Made by a program: the position numbers and the translations under genes. Shown piece after piece: positions 8,843 to 19,110 of a stretch of DNA of 64,000 nt (positions are counted from its first letter, which is position 1; every line of letters begins with the position of its first letter). Origin of the DNA: Phytopseudomonas punonensis (GTDB lineage: Bacteria; Pseudomonadota; Gammaproteobacteria; Pseudomonadales; Pseudomonadaceae); assembly GCF_900142655.1 (NCBI RefSeq), contig NZ_FRBQ01000001.1:64115-128114 (forward strand). The letters are read 5' to 3'. Below the pieces are notes generated by a model. It was not told where the DNA came from and did not search any database. It saw only the letters and a list, made by a program, of their open reading frames with translations.

Positions 8843-10344
8843 GCTTCACCTCCCCGCACGAGCTGCAGATAGGCATCGACGTTCAACAACTGCTGCGCCG
8901 TGGCCTGGGTATACTCGTAGACCGGCTGCGCCGCGACCACCAGCAACGGGCTGCAGGCCAGCAGCCCGATGGTCGCCAAGGCGCGCACAGTATCGAGGTC
9001 GGTTTTGGGAGCGGCCTCATCCGTAGTGCGCCAGAAGAGTACGCTGCCAGCGCGGGACAGTGCGACCAGCATGCCCAACCCGCCTATCAGTACCACCGGC
9101 CAAAGTTCCAGTGCCTGTTGCCCGGCGCCAGCGGCGCGCAGCAACATAATCTTGCCGAGAAACCCCGAAAATGGCGGAAGCCCGGCCACCGAAACCGCGG
9201 CGATAAAGAACAGCGCCCCGAGCAGTAGCGGGTTGGCCAGCCGTGGCCCAGTGCGTAGGCGTCCACGCAGGTCGCCGCGCTGACGCGCGACCATATCGGC
9301 GAGCAGGAACAACGCGGCGCAAATCCAGCTGCTGTGGATCAGGTAGAACAGCGCGCCGCTCAGGCTATCGGCCGTGCCCAGGGAAATGCCGGCCAGCAAG
9401 GTGCCGACCGAGACGATGACCAGGTAACCGATCAACCGCTCGAAACTACGAACCGCCAGGGCGCCGATAACGCCTGCCGCCAGAGTCAGCATCGCCAAAG
9501 GCCAGAGCAGGCCCTCGACCAGATGGGTCAGGGTGCCAGCCTGGCTGCCGAACAGCAGCGTGAACACCCGTACGATCGCATAAAGGCCCACCTTGGTCAT
9601 GATAGCGAACAGCGCTGCCACCGGTGCGGTGGCAGCGGCATAGGCGCTCGGCAACCAGAAGTACAGAGGCAGTACCGCGGCCTTGAGGCCGAACACGATC
9701 AGCAGCAGGAAGCCGGCAGCAGCCAGGAGCGGCTGCCGCTCAGCGTCGGCCTCGGCAATTTTGAGCGCCAGGTCGGCCAGGTTCAGGGTGCCGAGCAGAC
9801 CGTAGAGAATGCCGATGCCGATCAGAAAAAGCGACGAGGCAACCAGGTTGAGCACCACGTAATGCACACCGGTCTTGACCCGCTGCGCGCCGCCGCCATA
9901 GACCAGCAGCGAATAGGAGGCGATCAGCAGGATCTCGAAGAACACGAACAGGTTGAACAGATCGCCGGTCAGGAAGGCGCCGTTGATGCCCAGCAGCTGG
10001 AACTGGAACAGGGCGTGGAAATTGGGCCCACGCTCGTCGTCGCCGCGCACTGCATAGAGCATTGCGAAGCCGGCCAGTACCGCAGTTATCACCAGCATCA
10101 GCGCGGCAAGTCGGTCGAGCATAAGCACAATGCCGAAGGGCGCCTGCCAGTTGCCCAGCGCGTAGAGCTGCAGCTCACCGCTATTAGCCTGCATCAGCAG
10201 CCAGATGCTGATCGGCAGCAACGCCCAGGTCAGGATCAGGGAAATCACGCGCTTGACGCGCAAAGAGAGGTAGGAACGCACCAGCAGCAGGCTGCCGGCG
10301 AGCATTGGCAACAGAATTGGCAGGATCAGACCATGGTTCATCAA
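8839..10344 (-). CDS. mrpD: Mrp-type Na+(K+)/H+ antiporter subunit D
   Basis: A 501-residue polytopic protein of the NADH-quinone oxidoreductase ND4/NuoM superfamily. The proton-translocation domain covers about residues 125-410 and includes a conserved glutamate (FFEILLIASYSLL) and the lysine region GLKAAVLPLYFWLPSAYA. It is one of the two large proton-channel subunits of the antiporter. It overlaps mrpC and mrpE by 4 bases each. Confidence 0.95.
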   Translation of the reverse strand: MMNHGLILPILLPMLAGSLLLVRSYLSLRVKRVISLILTWALLPISIWLLMQANSGELQLYALGNWQAPFGIVLMLDRLAALMLVITAVLAGFAMLYAVRGDDERGPNFHALFQFQLLGINGAFLTGDLFNLFVFFEILLIASYSLLVYGGGAQRVKTGVHYVVLNLVASSLFLIGIGILYGLLGTLNLADLALKIAEADAERQPLLAAAGFLLLIVFGLKAAVLPLYFWLPSAYAAATAPVAALFAIMTKVGLYAIVRVFTLLFGSQAGTLTHLVEGLLWPLAMLTLAAGVIGALAVRSFERLIGYLVIVSVGTLLAGISLGTADSLSGALFYLIHSSWICAALFLLADMVARQRGDLRGRLRTGPRLANPLLLGALFFIAAVSVAGLPPFSGFLGKIMLLRAAGAGQQALELWPVVLIGGLGMLVALSRAGSVLFWRTTDEAAPKTDLDTVRALATIGLLACSPLLVVAAQPVYEYTQATAQQLLNVDAYLQLVRGGEA

Positions 10345-10667
10345 CGAGGCTCCTCGCCATCCACATGGTCAGTGCGCAGCTCACCCAGGGCACGCAATGA
10401 CAGCACCACCACGAAGGCCGTCATCGCGAAGCCGATGACGATGGCGGTAAGCACCAGCGCCTGAGGTAGCGGATCGCCGTGCTCGGTGCTCTTGCCGATT
10501 ACGGCCGGCACGCCGGTGCCGAGGCGCCCCATGGCGAACAGGAACAGGTTGACGGCATAAGAGATCAGAGTAAGCCCCATTACCACCGGATAGACCCGCG
10601 CACGCATTAGCAGATACACGCCCGCTGCTGTCAGGACGCCAAGCGTCAGGGCGTAGAGCGCTTCCAT
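10341..10667 (-). CDS. mrpC: Mrp-type Na+(K+)/H+ antiporter subunit C
   Basis: A 108-residue, three-helix protein homologous to NuoK. GLTLISYAVNLFLFAMG and DPLPQALVLTAIVIGFAMTA are the conserved MnhC blocks; the glutamate-rich C-terminus is short. The ATG shares one base with the mrpA stop (TGATG), and the end overlaps mrpD by 4 bases. Confidence 0.95.
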   Translation of the reverse strand: MEALYALTLGVLTAAGVYLLMRARVYPVVMGLTLISYAVNLFLFAMGRLGTGVPAVIGKSTEHGDPLPQALVLTAIVIGFAMTAFVVVLSLRALGELRTDHVDGEEPR

Positions 10668-13459
10668 CAGTGAACCTCCTTGCTGGATTCGTCCTGGCTG
10701 ACATGGCCAATATTAGAAAGGATCAGCAGTGTCGCCCCTACCACCGTTAGGTACACGCCAAGGTCGAAGAGTAGCGCCGTGGCCAGTTCGAACTTGCCGA
10801 TCAGCGGCAGATGGAAATAGTCGAACGCCGAGGTCAGGAACGGTGCGCCGAACGCCAGGCTGCCCAGACCGGTCAGCGCAGCGATGAGAATGCCCAGACC
10901 GGCCATGGAGTGGTAACTCCAGCGCAGCCGCTGCTGAGTCCACTCGACACCATGGGCAACGTACTGGAGGATCAACGCAATGGCCGTGATCAGGCCGGCG
11001 ATAAAGCCGCCGCCCGGCAGGTTGTGGCCACGCAGGAAGATAAATGCCGAAACCAGCAGTGCCATGGGCATCATCAACCGGGCGATCACATCGAGGATCA
11101 TGGGGTGGCTATCGGTCGACCAGAGTTTACCGTTGCGATCGGTATGCGGATGCGGCAGGTGCAACCCTGCCAGCAAGCCGTAGATACCGACAGCCGCGAT
11201 AGCCAGCACGGCAATCTCGCCGAGGGTATCAAAGCCGCGGAAATCCACCAGGATCACATTGACGACGTTGGTGCCGCCACCGCCACTGACGCTGTTCTCC
11301 AGGAAGAACGACGAAATGCTGTCGTACGGACGGGTCATCACCGCGTAGGTCAGCAAGGCGATGGCGATACCAGCACCGCCGGCCAGAGCCGCGTCGCGCA
11401 GCCCGCGCAGGCTGCTGGACTCCTGCGGCGTGCGGTCGGGCATGAAGAACAGCGCCAGCACCAGCAGAATGATGGTCACTACCTCAACCGACAGCTGAGT
11501 CAAGGCAAGATCCGGTGCCGAATAACGGGCAAAGGCCAACGCCACCATGAGTCCCGCACAGCTGAGCGTCATCAAGGCCTTGAGGCGGTCGCGGTGGAAC
11601 ACCACCGTCAGTACTGCCATCACACAAAGGATCAACATACCCAACGTGGTGATCCCATCGACCGGCGACAGCGCCACTTCACCACCGAGCTTCTTGAGAT
11701 CCGACAACGCCACCACTAGGAGCGCCAGCGCGCTGAGCAACAGCCAGGCGATATAACGCTGCAGCGAGCCGCTCTCCAGAATCCGCGTCAGCGCGCGGGC
11801 ACCCATGACCACACTGGAGATAAAGCGCTCGAAGATATCCTTGGCGTCCATCGTCGGCATACCGTCGTACCAACGGAACAAAGGCTCGCGGCAGGCATAG
11901 ACGAGAACCCCACCGGCCAACGCCACGACACTCATGGCAAGCGGTAGATTGAAGCCGTGCCAGATTGCCAGGCTGTACTGCGGCACCTCACCGCCCAAGC
12001 TAGCCGCAACAGCCGCGGCCAACAGTGGCGCAACGGTGTAGGCCGGCAGCATGCCCACCAATAGGCAGAGAAACACCAGAACTTCCACGGGAACCTTCAT
12101 GTAGCGCGGCGGCTCATGGGGCGGATATTTGGGCAGGTCCTTCGGCTCACCGTTGAAGAACACGTCATGAATGAAGCGCAGCGAGTAGGCCACCGAAAAT
12201 ACTCCGGCCAGGGTCGCCGCCACCGGAATCATCCAGTTGAAGATCCCTAGCAGGTCCTGGTTGAGTGTTTCGCTGAAAAACATTTCCTTGCTGAGGAAGC
12301 CATTGAGCAACGGCACACCAGCCATTGCCGAGGCCGCCACCATGGCCAGCACCGCAGTGTGGGGCATGTATTTCCATAGCCCGGCGATACGCCGCATGTC
12401 ACGGCTACCGGTCTCGTGGTCGATGATGCCGGCGGCCATGAATAGCGAGGCCTTAAAAGTAGCGTGGTTGATGATGTGGAACAGCGCCGCCACCGTTGCC
12501 AGCTCGGTATCCAAGCCAAACAGCAGCGTGATCAAGCCCAGGTGGCTGATGGTGGAGTAAGCCAGCAGGCCCTTGAGATCGTGCTGGAACAACGCCATAC
12601 CTGCACCGAACAGCAGCGTGACCATGCCGGTCATGCTGACCATGTAGAACCACCAGTCCGTTCCAGCCAGCACTGGATAGAGGCGCGCCAGAAGAAAAAC
12701 TCCGGCTTTGACCATGGTGGCCGAGTGCAGATAGGCGGAGACCGGCGTGGGTGCTGCCATGGCCTGGGGCAGCCAGAAATGGAAAGGAAACTGTGCGGAC
12801 TTGGTGAATACGCCGAGCAGAATCAGCGTCAGTGCCACCGGATAGAGCGAGTGGGCGCGCACGATATCGCCGGCCTCAAGCACCATGCTCAGCTCAAAGC
12901 TGCCGGCGATGTGCCCCAGTAGCAAGATGCCAGCTAGCAGTGCCAGGCCGCCACCGCCGGTGACGGTCAGCGCCATGCGCGCGCCACGACGGGCGTCGCT
13001 GCTACCGCTCCAGAACCCCACCAGCAGGAATGAAGACAGGCTGGTCAGCTCCCAGAACACCAGCATCAACAGCAGGTTCTCGGACAGCACCACGCCCAGC
13101 ATGGCGCCCATGAACAGCAGCAGGTAGGCGAAGAAGCGCCCCATCGGCTCCTGCTTGGCCAGGTAATAACGGGCGTAGAGGATAACCAGCAGGCCAATGC
13201 CCAGAATCAGCAGCGCGAACAGGAAAGACAAGCCGTCAAGACGAAAGCTCAGGTCCAACCCCAGCTCGGTCAGCCAGGGGTAGCGCACCACGTGGCCGTG
13301 CCCTTCGAAAGTGCCCGGCCGTTCCGCCCACAGCAGAACCATGGCGGCGGCCGGCGCGATCGCGGCCGCCAGTGCGCAGAGCGAGCGACCCTTGCGGTCA
13401 GCCAGCAGCGGAAGAAGGATGCCTAGAAATGGTAGGGCGACGACCAGCGCAAGCGCCAT
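10667..13459 (-). CDS. mrpA: Mrp-type Na+(K+)/H+ antiporter subunit A with fused subunit B
   Basis: A 930-residue protein, first in the operon. Residues about 60-110 and 120-400 form the NuoL-like proton-translocating domains, with the helix block [20 protein letters not shown]. The middle segment (about 600-690) carries the MrpA-specific DUF4040 region, followed by [17 protein letters not shown]. The last about 145 residues ([31 protein letters not shown]) are a complete MrpB domain, so A and B are fused as in the PhaAB/ShaA proteins of Proteobacteria. This explains why the operon has six genes and not seven. No sensor or regulator gene is adjacent; about 350 bases without a gene lie upstream. 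Confidence 0.95.
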   Translation of the reverse strand: MALALVVALPFLGILLPLLADRKGRSLCALAAAIAPAAAMVLLWAERPGTFEGHGHVVRYPWLTELGLDLSFRLDGLSFLFALLILGIGLLVILYARYYLAKQEPMGRFFAYLLLFMGAMLGVVLSENLLLMLVFWELTSLSSFLLVGFWSGSSDARRGARMALTVTGGGGLALLAGILLLGHIAGSFELSMVLEAGDIVRAHSLYPVALTLILLGVFTKSAQFPFHFWLPQAMAAPTPVSAYLHSATMVKAGVFLLARLYPVLAGTDWWFYMVSMTGMVTLLFGAGMALFQHDLKGLLAYSTISHLGLITLLFGLDTELATVAALFHIINHATFKASLFMAAGIIDHETGSRDMRRIAGLWKYMPHTAVLAMVAASAMAGVPLLNGFLSKEMFFSETLNQDLLGIFNWMIPVAATLAGVFSVAYSLRFIHDVFFNGEPKDLPKYPPHEPPRYMKVPVEVLVFLCLLVGMLPAYTVAPLLAAAVAASLGGEVPQYSLAIWHGFNLPLAMSVVALAGGVLVYACREPLFRWYDGMPTMDAKDIFERFISSVVMGARALTRILESGSLQRYIAWLLLSALALLVVALSDLKKLGGEVALSPVDGITTLGMLILCVMAVLTVVFHRDRLKALMTLSCAGLMVALAFARYSAPDLALTQLSVEVVTIILLVLALFFMPDRTPQESSSLRGLRDAALAGGAGIAIALLTYAVMTRPYDSISSFFLENSVSGGGGTNVVNVILVDFRGFDTLGEIAVLAIAAVGIYGLLAGLHLPHPHTDRNGKLWSTDSHPMILDVIARLMMPMALLVSAFIFLRGHNLPGGGFIAGLITAIALILQYVAHGVEWTQQRLRWSYHSMAGLGILIAALTGLGSLAFGAPFLTSAFDYFHLPLIGKFELATALLFDLGVYLTVVGATLLILSNIGHVSQDESSKEVH

Positions 13460-13814
13460 ACACTAAAACCTCTCGTACCAGCCCGCCTGTAACCTGGCGG
13501 CCCATTGATGTGTGCTAAAGCCAGCCGGCTACAGCCTGACCGCTCCTTGCAAGGGTAAGCGCGAAGCCGAATCAGCGGGCGTAAGTGCCGGTGGTCATTT
13601 TTAGCCCATACCCAGAACTGGCCGAAACCGCTTGGTCACCGGCAATCGCCTATAACTGACTGATAATCCGTGCGTTATGTTCGATCTGTTTTGGTCTGGG
13701 CGCCTGATTCGAAGCGCCGGACGATTATGCTTAGCTATCAGCCCGAGGTCATGGATAGAACTATTACTAAACACTATCAGGGCGGTCTAAATATCTGCTT
13801 ACAGCATAAGCAAA
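13460..13814. other. non-coding gap upstream of the Mrp operon
   Basis: About 355 bases with no credible coding sequence. The right half (13640-13815) is noticeably more AT-rich than its surroundings and should hold the mrpA promoter region, but no clear -35/-10 pair stood out. No riboswitch fold was recognised. Confidence 0.5.
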
Positions 13815-13844
13815 AGGGCCGGAACAGCTTGCTGTTCCGGCCCT
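13815..13844 (-). terminator. intrinsic terminator of the glycine-zipper lipoprotein gene
   Basis: A 14-bp perfect inverted repeat (AGGGCCGGAACAGC and its complement) has a 2-nt centre and is followed on the minus strand by TTTT. It lies 29 bases beyond the stop of the lipoprotein gene. Confidence 0.85.
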
Positions 13845-13872
13845 CGATTCACTCCGGCAACTGCCGGCATAA

Positions 13873-14337
13873 TCAGTGGGTGACGCGGCTGGTGCCGTTG
13901 ACGGTCATGATGCGCACGCGATCACCGACGCGGAAAATCTGGTTTTCCTCTACAGCCTGCACATACGCACGCATACTGCCGTCGTCTTCACGCACTGTGA
14001 TTTCCACGCCTTGGGTACGGGTGATGCCTTCCTCGGCTGCGGCGCCCAGTAGGCCGCCCGCTACCGCGCCAATAACAGCTGCCACGGCCGAACCACGACC
14101 GCCGCCAACGCCGCTACCCGCTACACCACCGATTACCGCACCTGCGCCACCGCCGATTGGCGTTTTGGTGCCTTCGATCTTCACCGGCCGCAGGGATTCG
14201 ATGGTGCCCATGCGCACGGTCTGTACGGCGCGTGCTTCGTCGCGCGAATAGCTGTCGCCGGTCAGGCTGGACGCGCAGCCGCCGAGGGTGAGAGTCGCTG
14301 CAGCAAACAGGACAGCGAAAATACCGGGTTTAAGCAT
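13873..14337 (-). CDS. outer-membrane lipoprotein with glycine-zipper domain (SlyB-like)
   Basis: A 154-residue lipoprotein. The signal peptide ends in a lipobox LGGC with the lipidated cysteine at residue 21. Residues about 60-105 form a glycine-zipper two-helix membrane domain (GGGAGAVIGGVAGSGVGGG, then AVAGGLLGAAAEE) as in SlyB/Pal-type proteins. The C-terminal domain is a small beta module (GVEITVREDDGSMRAYVQ). It probably contributes to envelope integrity, and an SlyB role is inferred from family. It is transcribed alone with its own terminator. Confidence 0.85.
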   Translation of the reverse strand: MLKPGIFAVLFAAATLTLGGCASSLTGDSYSRDEARAVQTVRMGTIESLRPVKIEGTKTPIGGGAGAVIGGVAGSGVGGGRGSAVAAVIGAVAGGLLGAAAEEGITRTQGVEITVREDDGSMRAYVQAVEENQIFRVGDRVRIMTVNGTSRVTH

Positions 14338-14517
14338 GACGATTCTCCAGACTGGACTGATAAACCTATGACAGCTTGGCCTTCAGGACGGTCACTGTGA
14401 TTGCTGACAAATTGCTTCACGCGTTCAGCTGCGGTACAGCTCAAAAACCTGACCACATTAGCGACAGCAGTATAGACAGCTGCCATTGGCAATCGTCACA
14501 GCGGTATCCAGCGACGA

Positions 14518-15660
14518 TCAGCAGCGTGCCGCTTGAGCAAGGCGCCAGAACCTGGCGAGATCAGCAGCACGTGCTTCAAGCTCCTGGCCGGCGTGAGCGC
14601 AAGCATGCTCCAGGGTGATCGGCCCAGGCGCCAGGCTGAAACAAGCTTCGATACCCGCCTCGCGTACCTGTTGGTAGCCTTCACCCAGGCTACCAGCGAG
14701 GGCGATCACCGGCACGCCTTGTGCCTGCGCCACCCGTGCGACGCCGACCGGCGTCTTGCCGTGCAGGCTCTGGGCATCCAGGCGCCCTTCCCCAGTAATT
14801 ACAAGGTCAGCACCACGCACAGCCTCGGCGAGGCCGGACAACTCGGCCACCAACTCGATGCCCGGGCGAAAACGCGCGCCGAGAAACGCCTTGGCCGCAA
14901 ACCCCAGGCCGCCGGCGGCGCCCACGCCCGGAAAGGTACTGAAATCCTCACCCAACGCCTCGCTGACGACTTCCGCCAGACGCGCCAACGCCGCGTCCAG
15001 CTCCCTGACCTGTTCGGGATTGGCACCCTTCTGCGGGCCGAAAACCGCCGATGCACCTTTCGGTCCGCACAACGGATTGTCGACATCTGCCGCCACATCG
15101 ACCTGCACATTCTGCAGGCGATTATCGAGCCAGCTCATGTCGACGCGCTGCAGCGATGCCAGCGCGGCGCCGCCCTGGCGCAATTCGTTGCCGCCTGCAT
15201 CGAGAAACCTGAGGCCCAGAGCCCGTAGCAAACCGCTACCGCCATCATTGGTGGCGCTGCCGCCGAGGCCCAGGATGATTCGCGTGGCACCGGCATCCAG
15301 TGCAGCCCTTATCAGCTCCCCGGTGCCATAGCTGCTGGTTACCCGGGCATCACGTTGTTCACTCGGCACCCAATGCAGGCCACTGGCGGCGGCCATCTCG
15401 ATCACCGCAGTGCCGTCGCCCAGCCAGCCCCAATGAGCGTTTACAGGTGTTGCCAGCGGCCCTGTTACGCTCACCTCGCGACGCTCGCCGCCACTGGCAG
15501 CCAGCACCGCATCGACAGTGCCTTCGCCGCCATCGGCCATGGGGCACAACACGATCTCGGCTTGCGGATACACGGCAAGCCAGCCGCGGGCGATGGCCTG
15601 GGCCACCTCGGGCGCACTCAGGCTCTCCTTGAACGAATCAGGGGCGATGACGATTTTCAT
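14518..15660 (-). CDS. glxK: glycerate kinase
   Basis: A 380-residue member of the GarK/GlxK family, which phosphorylates D-glycerate with ATP to 2- or 3-phosphoglycerate. The N-terminus MKIVIAPDSFKESLSAPEVA and the block GLGGSATNDGGSGLLRALG (about residues 120-138) are diagnostic; VITGEGRLDAQSLHGKTP near residue 290 is the other conserved motif. The start at 15660 has GAGG about nine bases upstream; the longer frame to 15690 lacks family sequence. It lies 54 bases after the permease gene and is probably cotranscribed with it. Confidence 0.94.
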   Translation of the reverse strand: MKIVIAPDSFKESLSAPEVAQAIARGWLAVYPQAEIVLCPMADGGEGTVDAVLAASGGERREVSVTGPLATPVNAHWGWLGDGTAVIEMAAASGLHWVPSEQRDARVTSSYGTGELIRAALDAGATRIILGLGGSATNDGGSGLLRALGLRFLDAGGNELRQGGAALASLQRVDMSWLDNRLQNVQVDVAADVDNPLCGPKGASAVFGPQKGANPEQVRELDAALARLAEVVSEALGEDFSTFPGVGAAGGLGFAAKAFLGARFRPGIELVAELSGLAEAVRGADLVITGEGRLDAQSLHGKTPVGVARVAQAQGVPVIALAGSLGEGYQQVREAGIEACFSLAPGPITLEHACAHAGQELEARAADLARFWRLAQAARC

Positions 15661-15714
15661 GGGAAGACCTCGATAGCAGCGGGACGCCACGCGGGCGTCC
15701 CGTAGAGAAACGAC

Positions 15715-17073
15715 TTACAGGAGAACCAGACTGAGCAGCCATACGGTGAGCATGCCGACCAGCCCCTGGATCAAGGTAGCCATGGTTTGCGCGCGATAAG
15801 CTACGGCCACCGGCATACGGCTGAACTGGGTGACCACCCAGAAGAAGCTGTCGTTGGCGTGGGAGACGGTCATGGCTCCCGAGCCAATGGCCATTACAGT
15901 CAGCACGCGGCCCATTTCGCTGTCCAGGCCGAGCTGCGTCAGCAGTGGTGCGACCATCGCCGAGGTGGTGACCAGAGCGACGGTGCTCGAGCCCTGGGCG
16001 GTCTTCAGCGCAGCCGCGACCAAGAACGGCATGAACAACCCAACGCCCAGGGCCGACAGCGTGGCGCCCAGGTAGGCGCCCAGCGGCGAGGCACTCAACA
16101 CCGCGCCGAACGCACCACCGGCACCGGTAATCAGCAGGATGGGCGCTGCGGAAACGATGCCCTCGCTAACACGGTCATGCAGATTCTGGCGTTTGCCATT
16201 GCCCTTGAGCAGCGTGCAGGCCAGCAGCAGACCGATCAGCAACGCCACTACCGGCTGACCGCAGAAACGCAGAACCGCAAGGATTTCGCCCTCTCCGAAC
16301 GGCTTACTGGGGAATACCGCTATAGAGCCCAGGCAGATCAGCAGGATAGGTACGAAGATCGGCGCGAAGGCCTGGCCGGCACTTGGCAGTTTTCCGTACC
16401 TGCTACGCAGCTCGGCGAACTCTTCGGCGCTGGGCAGCGGCGTGCCGTCATCCACCAGGGCGATGTCCTTGCCCACGAAGCGGTTAGCCCACCACATGCC
16501 CGCCAGGGCGGTGATCATGGCGACAAACAGGCCAACCGCGATCACCAGCCCCAGGCTCGACTCAAGCCCCAGGTTGCCGGCCGCGGCAATCGGCCCAGGC
16601 GTTGGCGGCACGAAGGTGTGGGTGGCGTACAGGCCAGTCGCCAGCGCGACGCTCATGGCCACGACCGAGACCTTCATGCGCGCCGCCAGAGCGTTTTTCA
16701 GCGAGTTGAGGATGACGTAGCCGGAATCGCAGAACACCGGAATCGACACCAGATAACCGATGATCGACATGGTCAGCGTGGGAAAGCGCTCGCCGAGCAG
16801 CTTGATCACCGTTTCGGCCATGGTGATCGCCGCGCCACTGCGTTCGAGGATTACCCCGATGATGGTGCCGAGCACGATGACGATACCGATGTTGCCAAGA
16901 ATGCCGCCAAAACCGGTGGCGATGGTCTTGAGGATGTCCTGATGGGGCAACTGATAAGCAAAACCAGCGATCAGGGCCGCGGCCAGCAGAGCGAGAAAGG
17001 GATGCAGCTTGAGACGGGTAGTCGACACCACGATAAACGCGATAAGTGCGACCAGGATCAGAACCAGAGCCAT
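15715..17073 (-). CDS. GntP-family permease, probably for glycerate
   Basis: A 452-residue polytopic membrane protein with about 12-14 hydrophobic segments. Motifs typical of GntP gluconate:H+ symporters are GFGGILGNIGIVIVLGTIIG near the N-terminus, SIPVFCDSGYVIL, THTFVPPTPGPIAAAG, and near the C-terminus GSGAMTVSHANDSFFWVV. The family transports gluconate and related sugar acids. The linked glycerate kinase and CdaR-type regulator make D-glycerate the likely substrate, but this is inference from context. Confidence 0.9.
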   Translation of the reverse strand: MALVLILVALIAFIVVSTTRLKLHPFLALLAAALIAGFAYQLPHQDILKTIATGFGGILGNIGIVIVLGTIIGVILERSGAAITMAETVIKLLGERFPTLTMSIIGYLVSIPVFCDSGYVILNSLKNALAARMKVSVVAMSVALATGLYATHTFVPPTPGPIAAAGNLGLESSLGLVIAVGLFVAMITALAGMWWANRFVGKDIALVDDGTPLPSAEEFAELRSRYGKLPSAGQAFAPIFVPILLICLGSIAVFPSKPFGEGEILAVLRFCGQPVVALLIGLLLACTLLKGNGKRQNLHDRVSEGIVSAAPILLITGAGGAFGAVLSASPLGAYLGATLSALGVGLFMPFLVAAALKTAQGSSTVALVTTSAMVAPLLTQLGLDSEMGRVLTVMAIGSGAMTVSHANDSFFWVVTQFSRMPVAVAYRAQTMATLIQGLVGMLTVWLLSLVLL

Positions 17074-17221
17074 GCCGGTGTCCTCATTGTTGTTATGTGA
17101 TTTGCCAGGTGCCAGGCATTGTCACCCATCAATACCGGGCGACACCCTGTTCATTCGCACAACAAGAGAGGCAAAGCGAATGCGTGTTACTGTGCAGCAG
17201 CATCACTTCGGATAGCAGCGC

Positions 17222-18328
17222 TCAGTCTGGCTCGATCAGCCCTAGCCCCAGGGAAAGCTGCAGACGCCGATCCAGACGCGTCAGCTCCACGCCACTGAGC
17301 TCGGCGATGCGTTCGAGGCGATAGCGCAGGGTGTTGCGATGAATGCCCAGAGCCGCCGCGCAGCTTTGCACCTGGCCATCATGCTCACACCAGGCTTCGA
17401 GGGTTTCGCGCAGCACACCACTGCTGTCATGGGCGAGCACCTTCTTCAACGGTGCCAGCCATCCTTGCAGCAGCCAGCTGTTGCGCTGGGCGTGAAGCAG
17501 CGTCGGCAGGCGATGTTCCTCAAGCGCCACCAGACGCAACGCCGGATAGCGTGCCCGGGCAAAAGCCTGCAGATCACGTAGGGCCAGGCAGGCCTGACGC
17601 AACTGCTCCAGAGACTGCACCGGGTCGCTGATCAACAGTCGGGCCACGCCCCAGCCGCGCTCATCGGCACCTTCCAGCCAGTGCGCGTCGTCACGGCCCG
17701 CGTGTAGCGGCCGGCACCAGAACATCTCGCGCATGCCCAGTGGCGCTGCCAAGTGCTCGCTCTTGCTCGATAGCACACCCAGCAAACGCGCCTGCTGGGC
17801 CAGCGGCTCGCCGCCGTCCTGCAACTCCAGCAGGCAAACATGGCGCGGCCAGGCGAGTGTCAGCCCCTGGCGCTCGGCATCCGCCGCCAGCGTACCTATC
17901 GGCACTGTCGGATCAAACAACTGACGAAGCCAAGCGTCCAGCTGATGGCGCTGCCAATGGCGCTCGGCCTGCAGCTGACGTTGCTCGACGAGCATCTCCG
18001 CAGCCATACGCACCAGTTCAGCGTAGGGCCGCACGACCTCGGGATCGCCAGTGATGCCCAGCACGCCGATCAGCTCATCAGCATGCAGCAACGGCAGATT
18101 CACCCCAGGCCTGACGCCGCGCAGACAGGTGGCAGCCTGCTCGTCGATTTCCACCACACGGCGGTTGGCCAACACCAGTTGGGCGCCTTCATGACGGGTA
18201 TGCAGACGCGCCGGATCACCGCTGCCGATGATCATGCCCTGGGCGTCCATCACGTTGATGTTGTGCGGCAGGATGGCCATGGCTCGATCAACGATGTGTT
18301 GAGCCAGGGCAGAGTCGAGTTCAAGCAT
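17222..18328 (-). CDS. cdaR: CdaR-type sugar diacid/glycerate utilization regulator
   Basis: A 368-residue transcription factor. Residues about 1-135 are the sugar-diacid recognition domain (LAQHIVDRAMAILPHNINVMD, with GVNLPLLHADELIGVLGITG). The C-terminus (about 300-350) is a PucR-type helix-turn-helix with QSCAAALGIHRNTLRYRLERI. In E. coli the homologue activates D-glucarate, D-galactarate and D-glycerate genes. It lies upstream of the permease and kinase in the same orientation with a 148-base gap, where it presumably controls a permease promoter. Confidence 0.9.
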   Translation of the reverse strand: MLELDSALAQHIVDRAMAILPHNINVMDAQGMIIGSGDPARLHTRHEGAQLVLANRRVVEIDEQAATCLRGVRPGVNLPLLHADELIGVLGITGDPEVVRPYAELVRMAAEMLVEQRQLQAERHWQRHQLDAWLRQLFDPTVPIGTLAADAERQGLTLAWPRHVCLLELQDGGEPLAQQARLLGVLSSKSEHLAAPLGMREMFWCRPLHAGRDDAHWLEGADERGWGVARLLISDPVQSLEQLRQACLALRDLQAFARARYPALRLVALEEHRLPTLLHAQRNSWLLQGWLAPLKKVLAHDSSGVLRETLEAWCEHDGQVQSCAAALGIHRNTLRYRLERIAELSGVELTRLDRRLQLSLGLGLIEPD

Positions 18329-18349
18329 CGTGCGGCCTACATAAAGAAA

Positions 18350-18366
18350 GCCGCCCTATTGGGCGG
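18350..18366 (-). terminator. intrinsic terminator of pdxH
   Basis: CCGCCC and GGGCGG arms around TATT, followed on the minus strand by CTTTCTTTAT. It lies about 50 bases after the pdxH stop and just upstream of the regulator start. Confidence 0.65.
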
Positions 18367-18414
18367 ATATCTGGGGCATACCGTGCGCCGCCTTGGCGAC
18401 GCAGCGGAGAGTCG

Positions 18415-19062
18415 TCAGGGTGCCAGGCGCTGACGCAGCCAGGCTTCACCCTCAAGACGATAGTCGAGACGGTCGTGCAGGCGGCTGGGGCGACCTTGCC
18501 AGAACTCGATGCGCTCGGGCAGCAGGCGGTAACCGCCCCAGTGCGGCGGGCATTCGGGCGCCTGGTCGGCGAAGCGCCGTTCGGTTTGCGCCAACAGGCC
18601 TTCGAGCTCGCCACGGTCGTGGATCACTCGGCTTTGCGGTGAGGCCCAGGCGCCCAGTCGACTACCCAGTGGGCGCACCTGAAAGTACGCGTCGGATTCA
18701 GTCGGCGTAACCCGCTCGACGCGCCCTTCGATACGCACCTGGCGCTCCAGGGTCGGCCAGAAAAAAGTCAGTGCGGCAAAGGGGTTGGCTTGCAGCTGCT
18801 CACCCTTGGCGCTCTGGTAATTGCTGAAGAAGGTGAAACCACGCTCGTCCAGCCCCTTGAGTAGCAGCACACGGCAGTGCGGCCGGCCATCCGCATCGAC
18901 GGTCGCCAGGGTCATAGCGTTGGGCTCTACAGGAAGTTGCTCGGTTTTCACCGCATCGGCGAACCAGCTTCTGAACAGCGAGAGGGGCTCCAGCGGAGCC
19001 TGATCCTCGCTCAACCCGTCACGGGTGTAATCACGGCGCATATCGGCCAGGGTCTGAGTCAT
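18415..19062 (-). CDS. pdxH: pyridoxamine 5'-phosphate oxidase
   Basis: A 215-residue FMN enzyme that oxidises pyridoxine or pyridoxamine 5'-phosphate to pyridoxal 5'-phosphate, the last step of vitamin B6 synthesis and salvage. The FMN-contact segments [19 protein letters not shown] and SAKGEQL, the segment [15 protein letters not shown], and the C-terminal RLHDR loop are all present. The length matches the E. coli enzyme. It is flanked by its own terminator and, 48 bases upstream, by the OmpA-like lipoprotein gene in the same direction. Confidence 0.96.
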   Translation of the reverse strand: MTQTLADMRRDYTRDGLSEDQAPLEPLSLFRSWFADAVKTEQLPVEPNAMTLATVDADGRPHCRVLLLKGLDERGFTFFSNYQSAKGEQLQANPFAALTFFWPTLERQVRIEGRVERVTPTESDAYFQVRPLGSRLGAWASPQSRVIHDRGELEGLLAQTERRFADQAPECPPHWGGYRLLPERIEFWQGRPSRLHDRLDYRLEGEAWLRQRLAP

Positions 19063-19110
19063 GAGAGTGCTCTCGGAAGCGACAAAGACCCTAGCTTAAC
19101 GGGACAAACC

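Noticed and set aside
13460..13814. Small plus-strand coding frame beginning near 13670
   Set aside because: It runs through the terminator and antisense to the glycine-zipper lipoprotein gene and has no ribosome-binding site or recognisable protein sequence.
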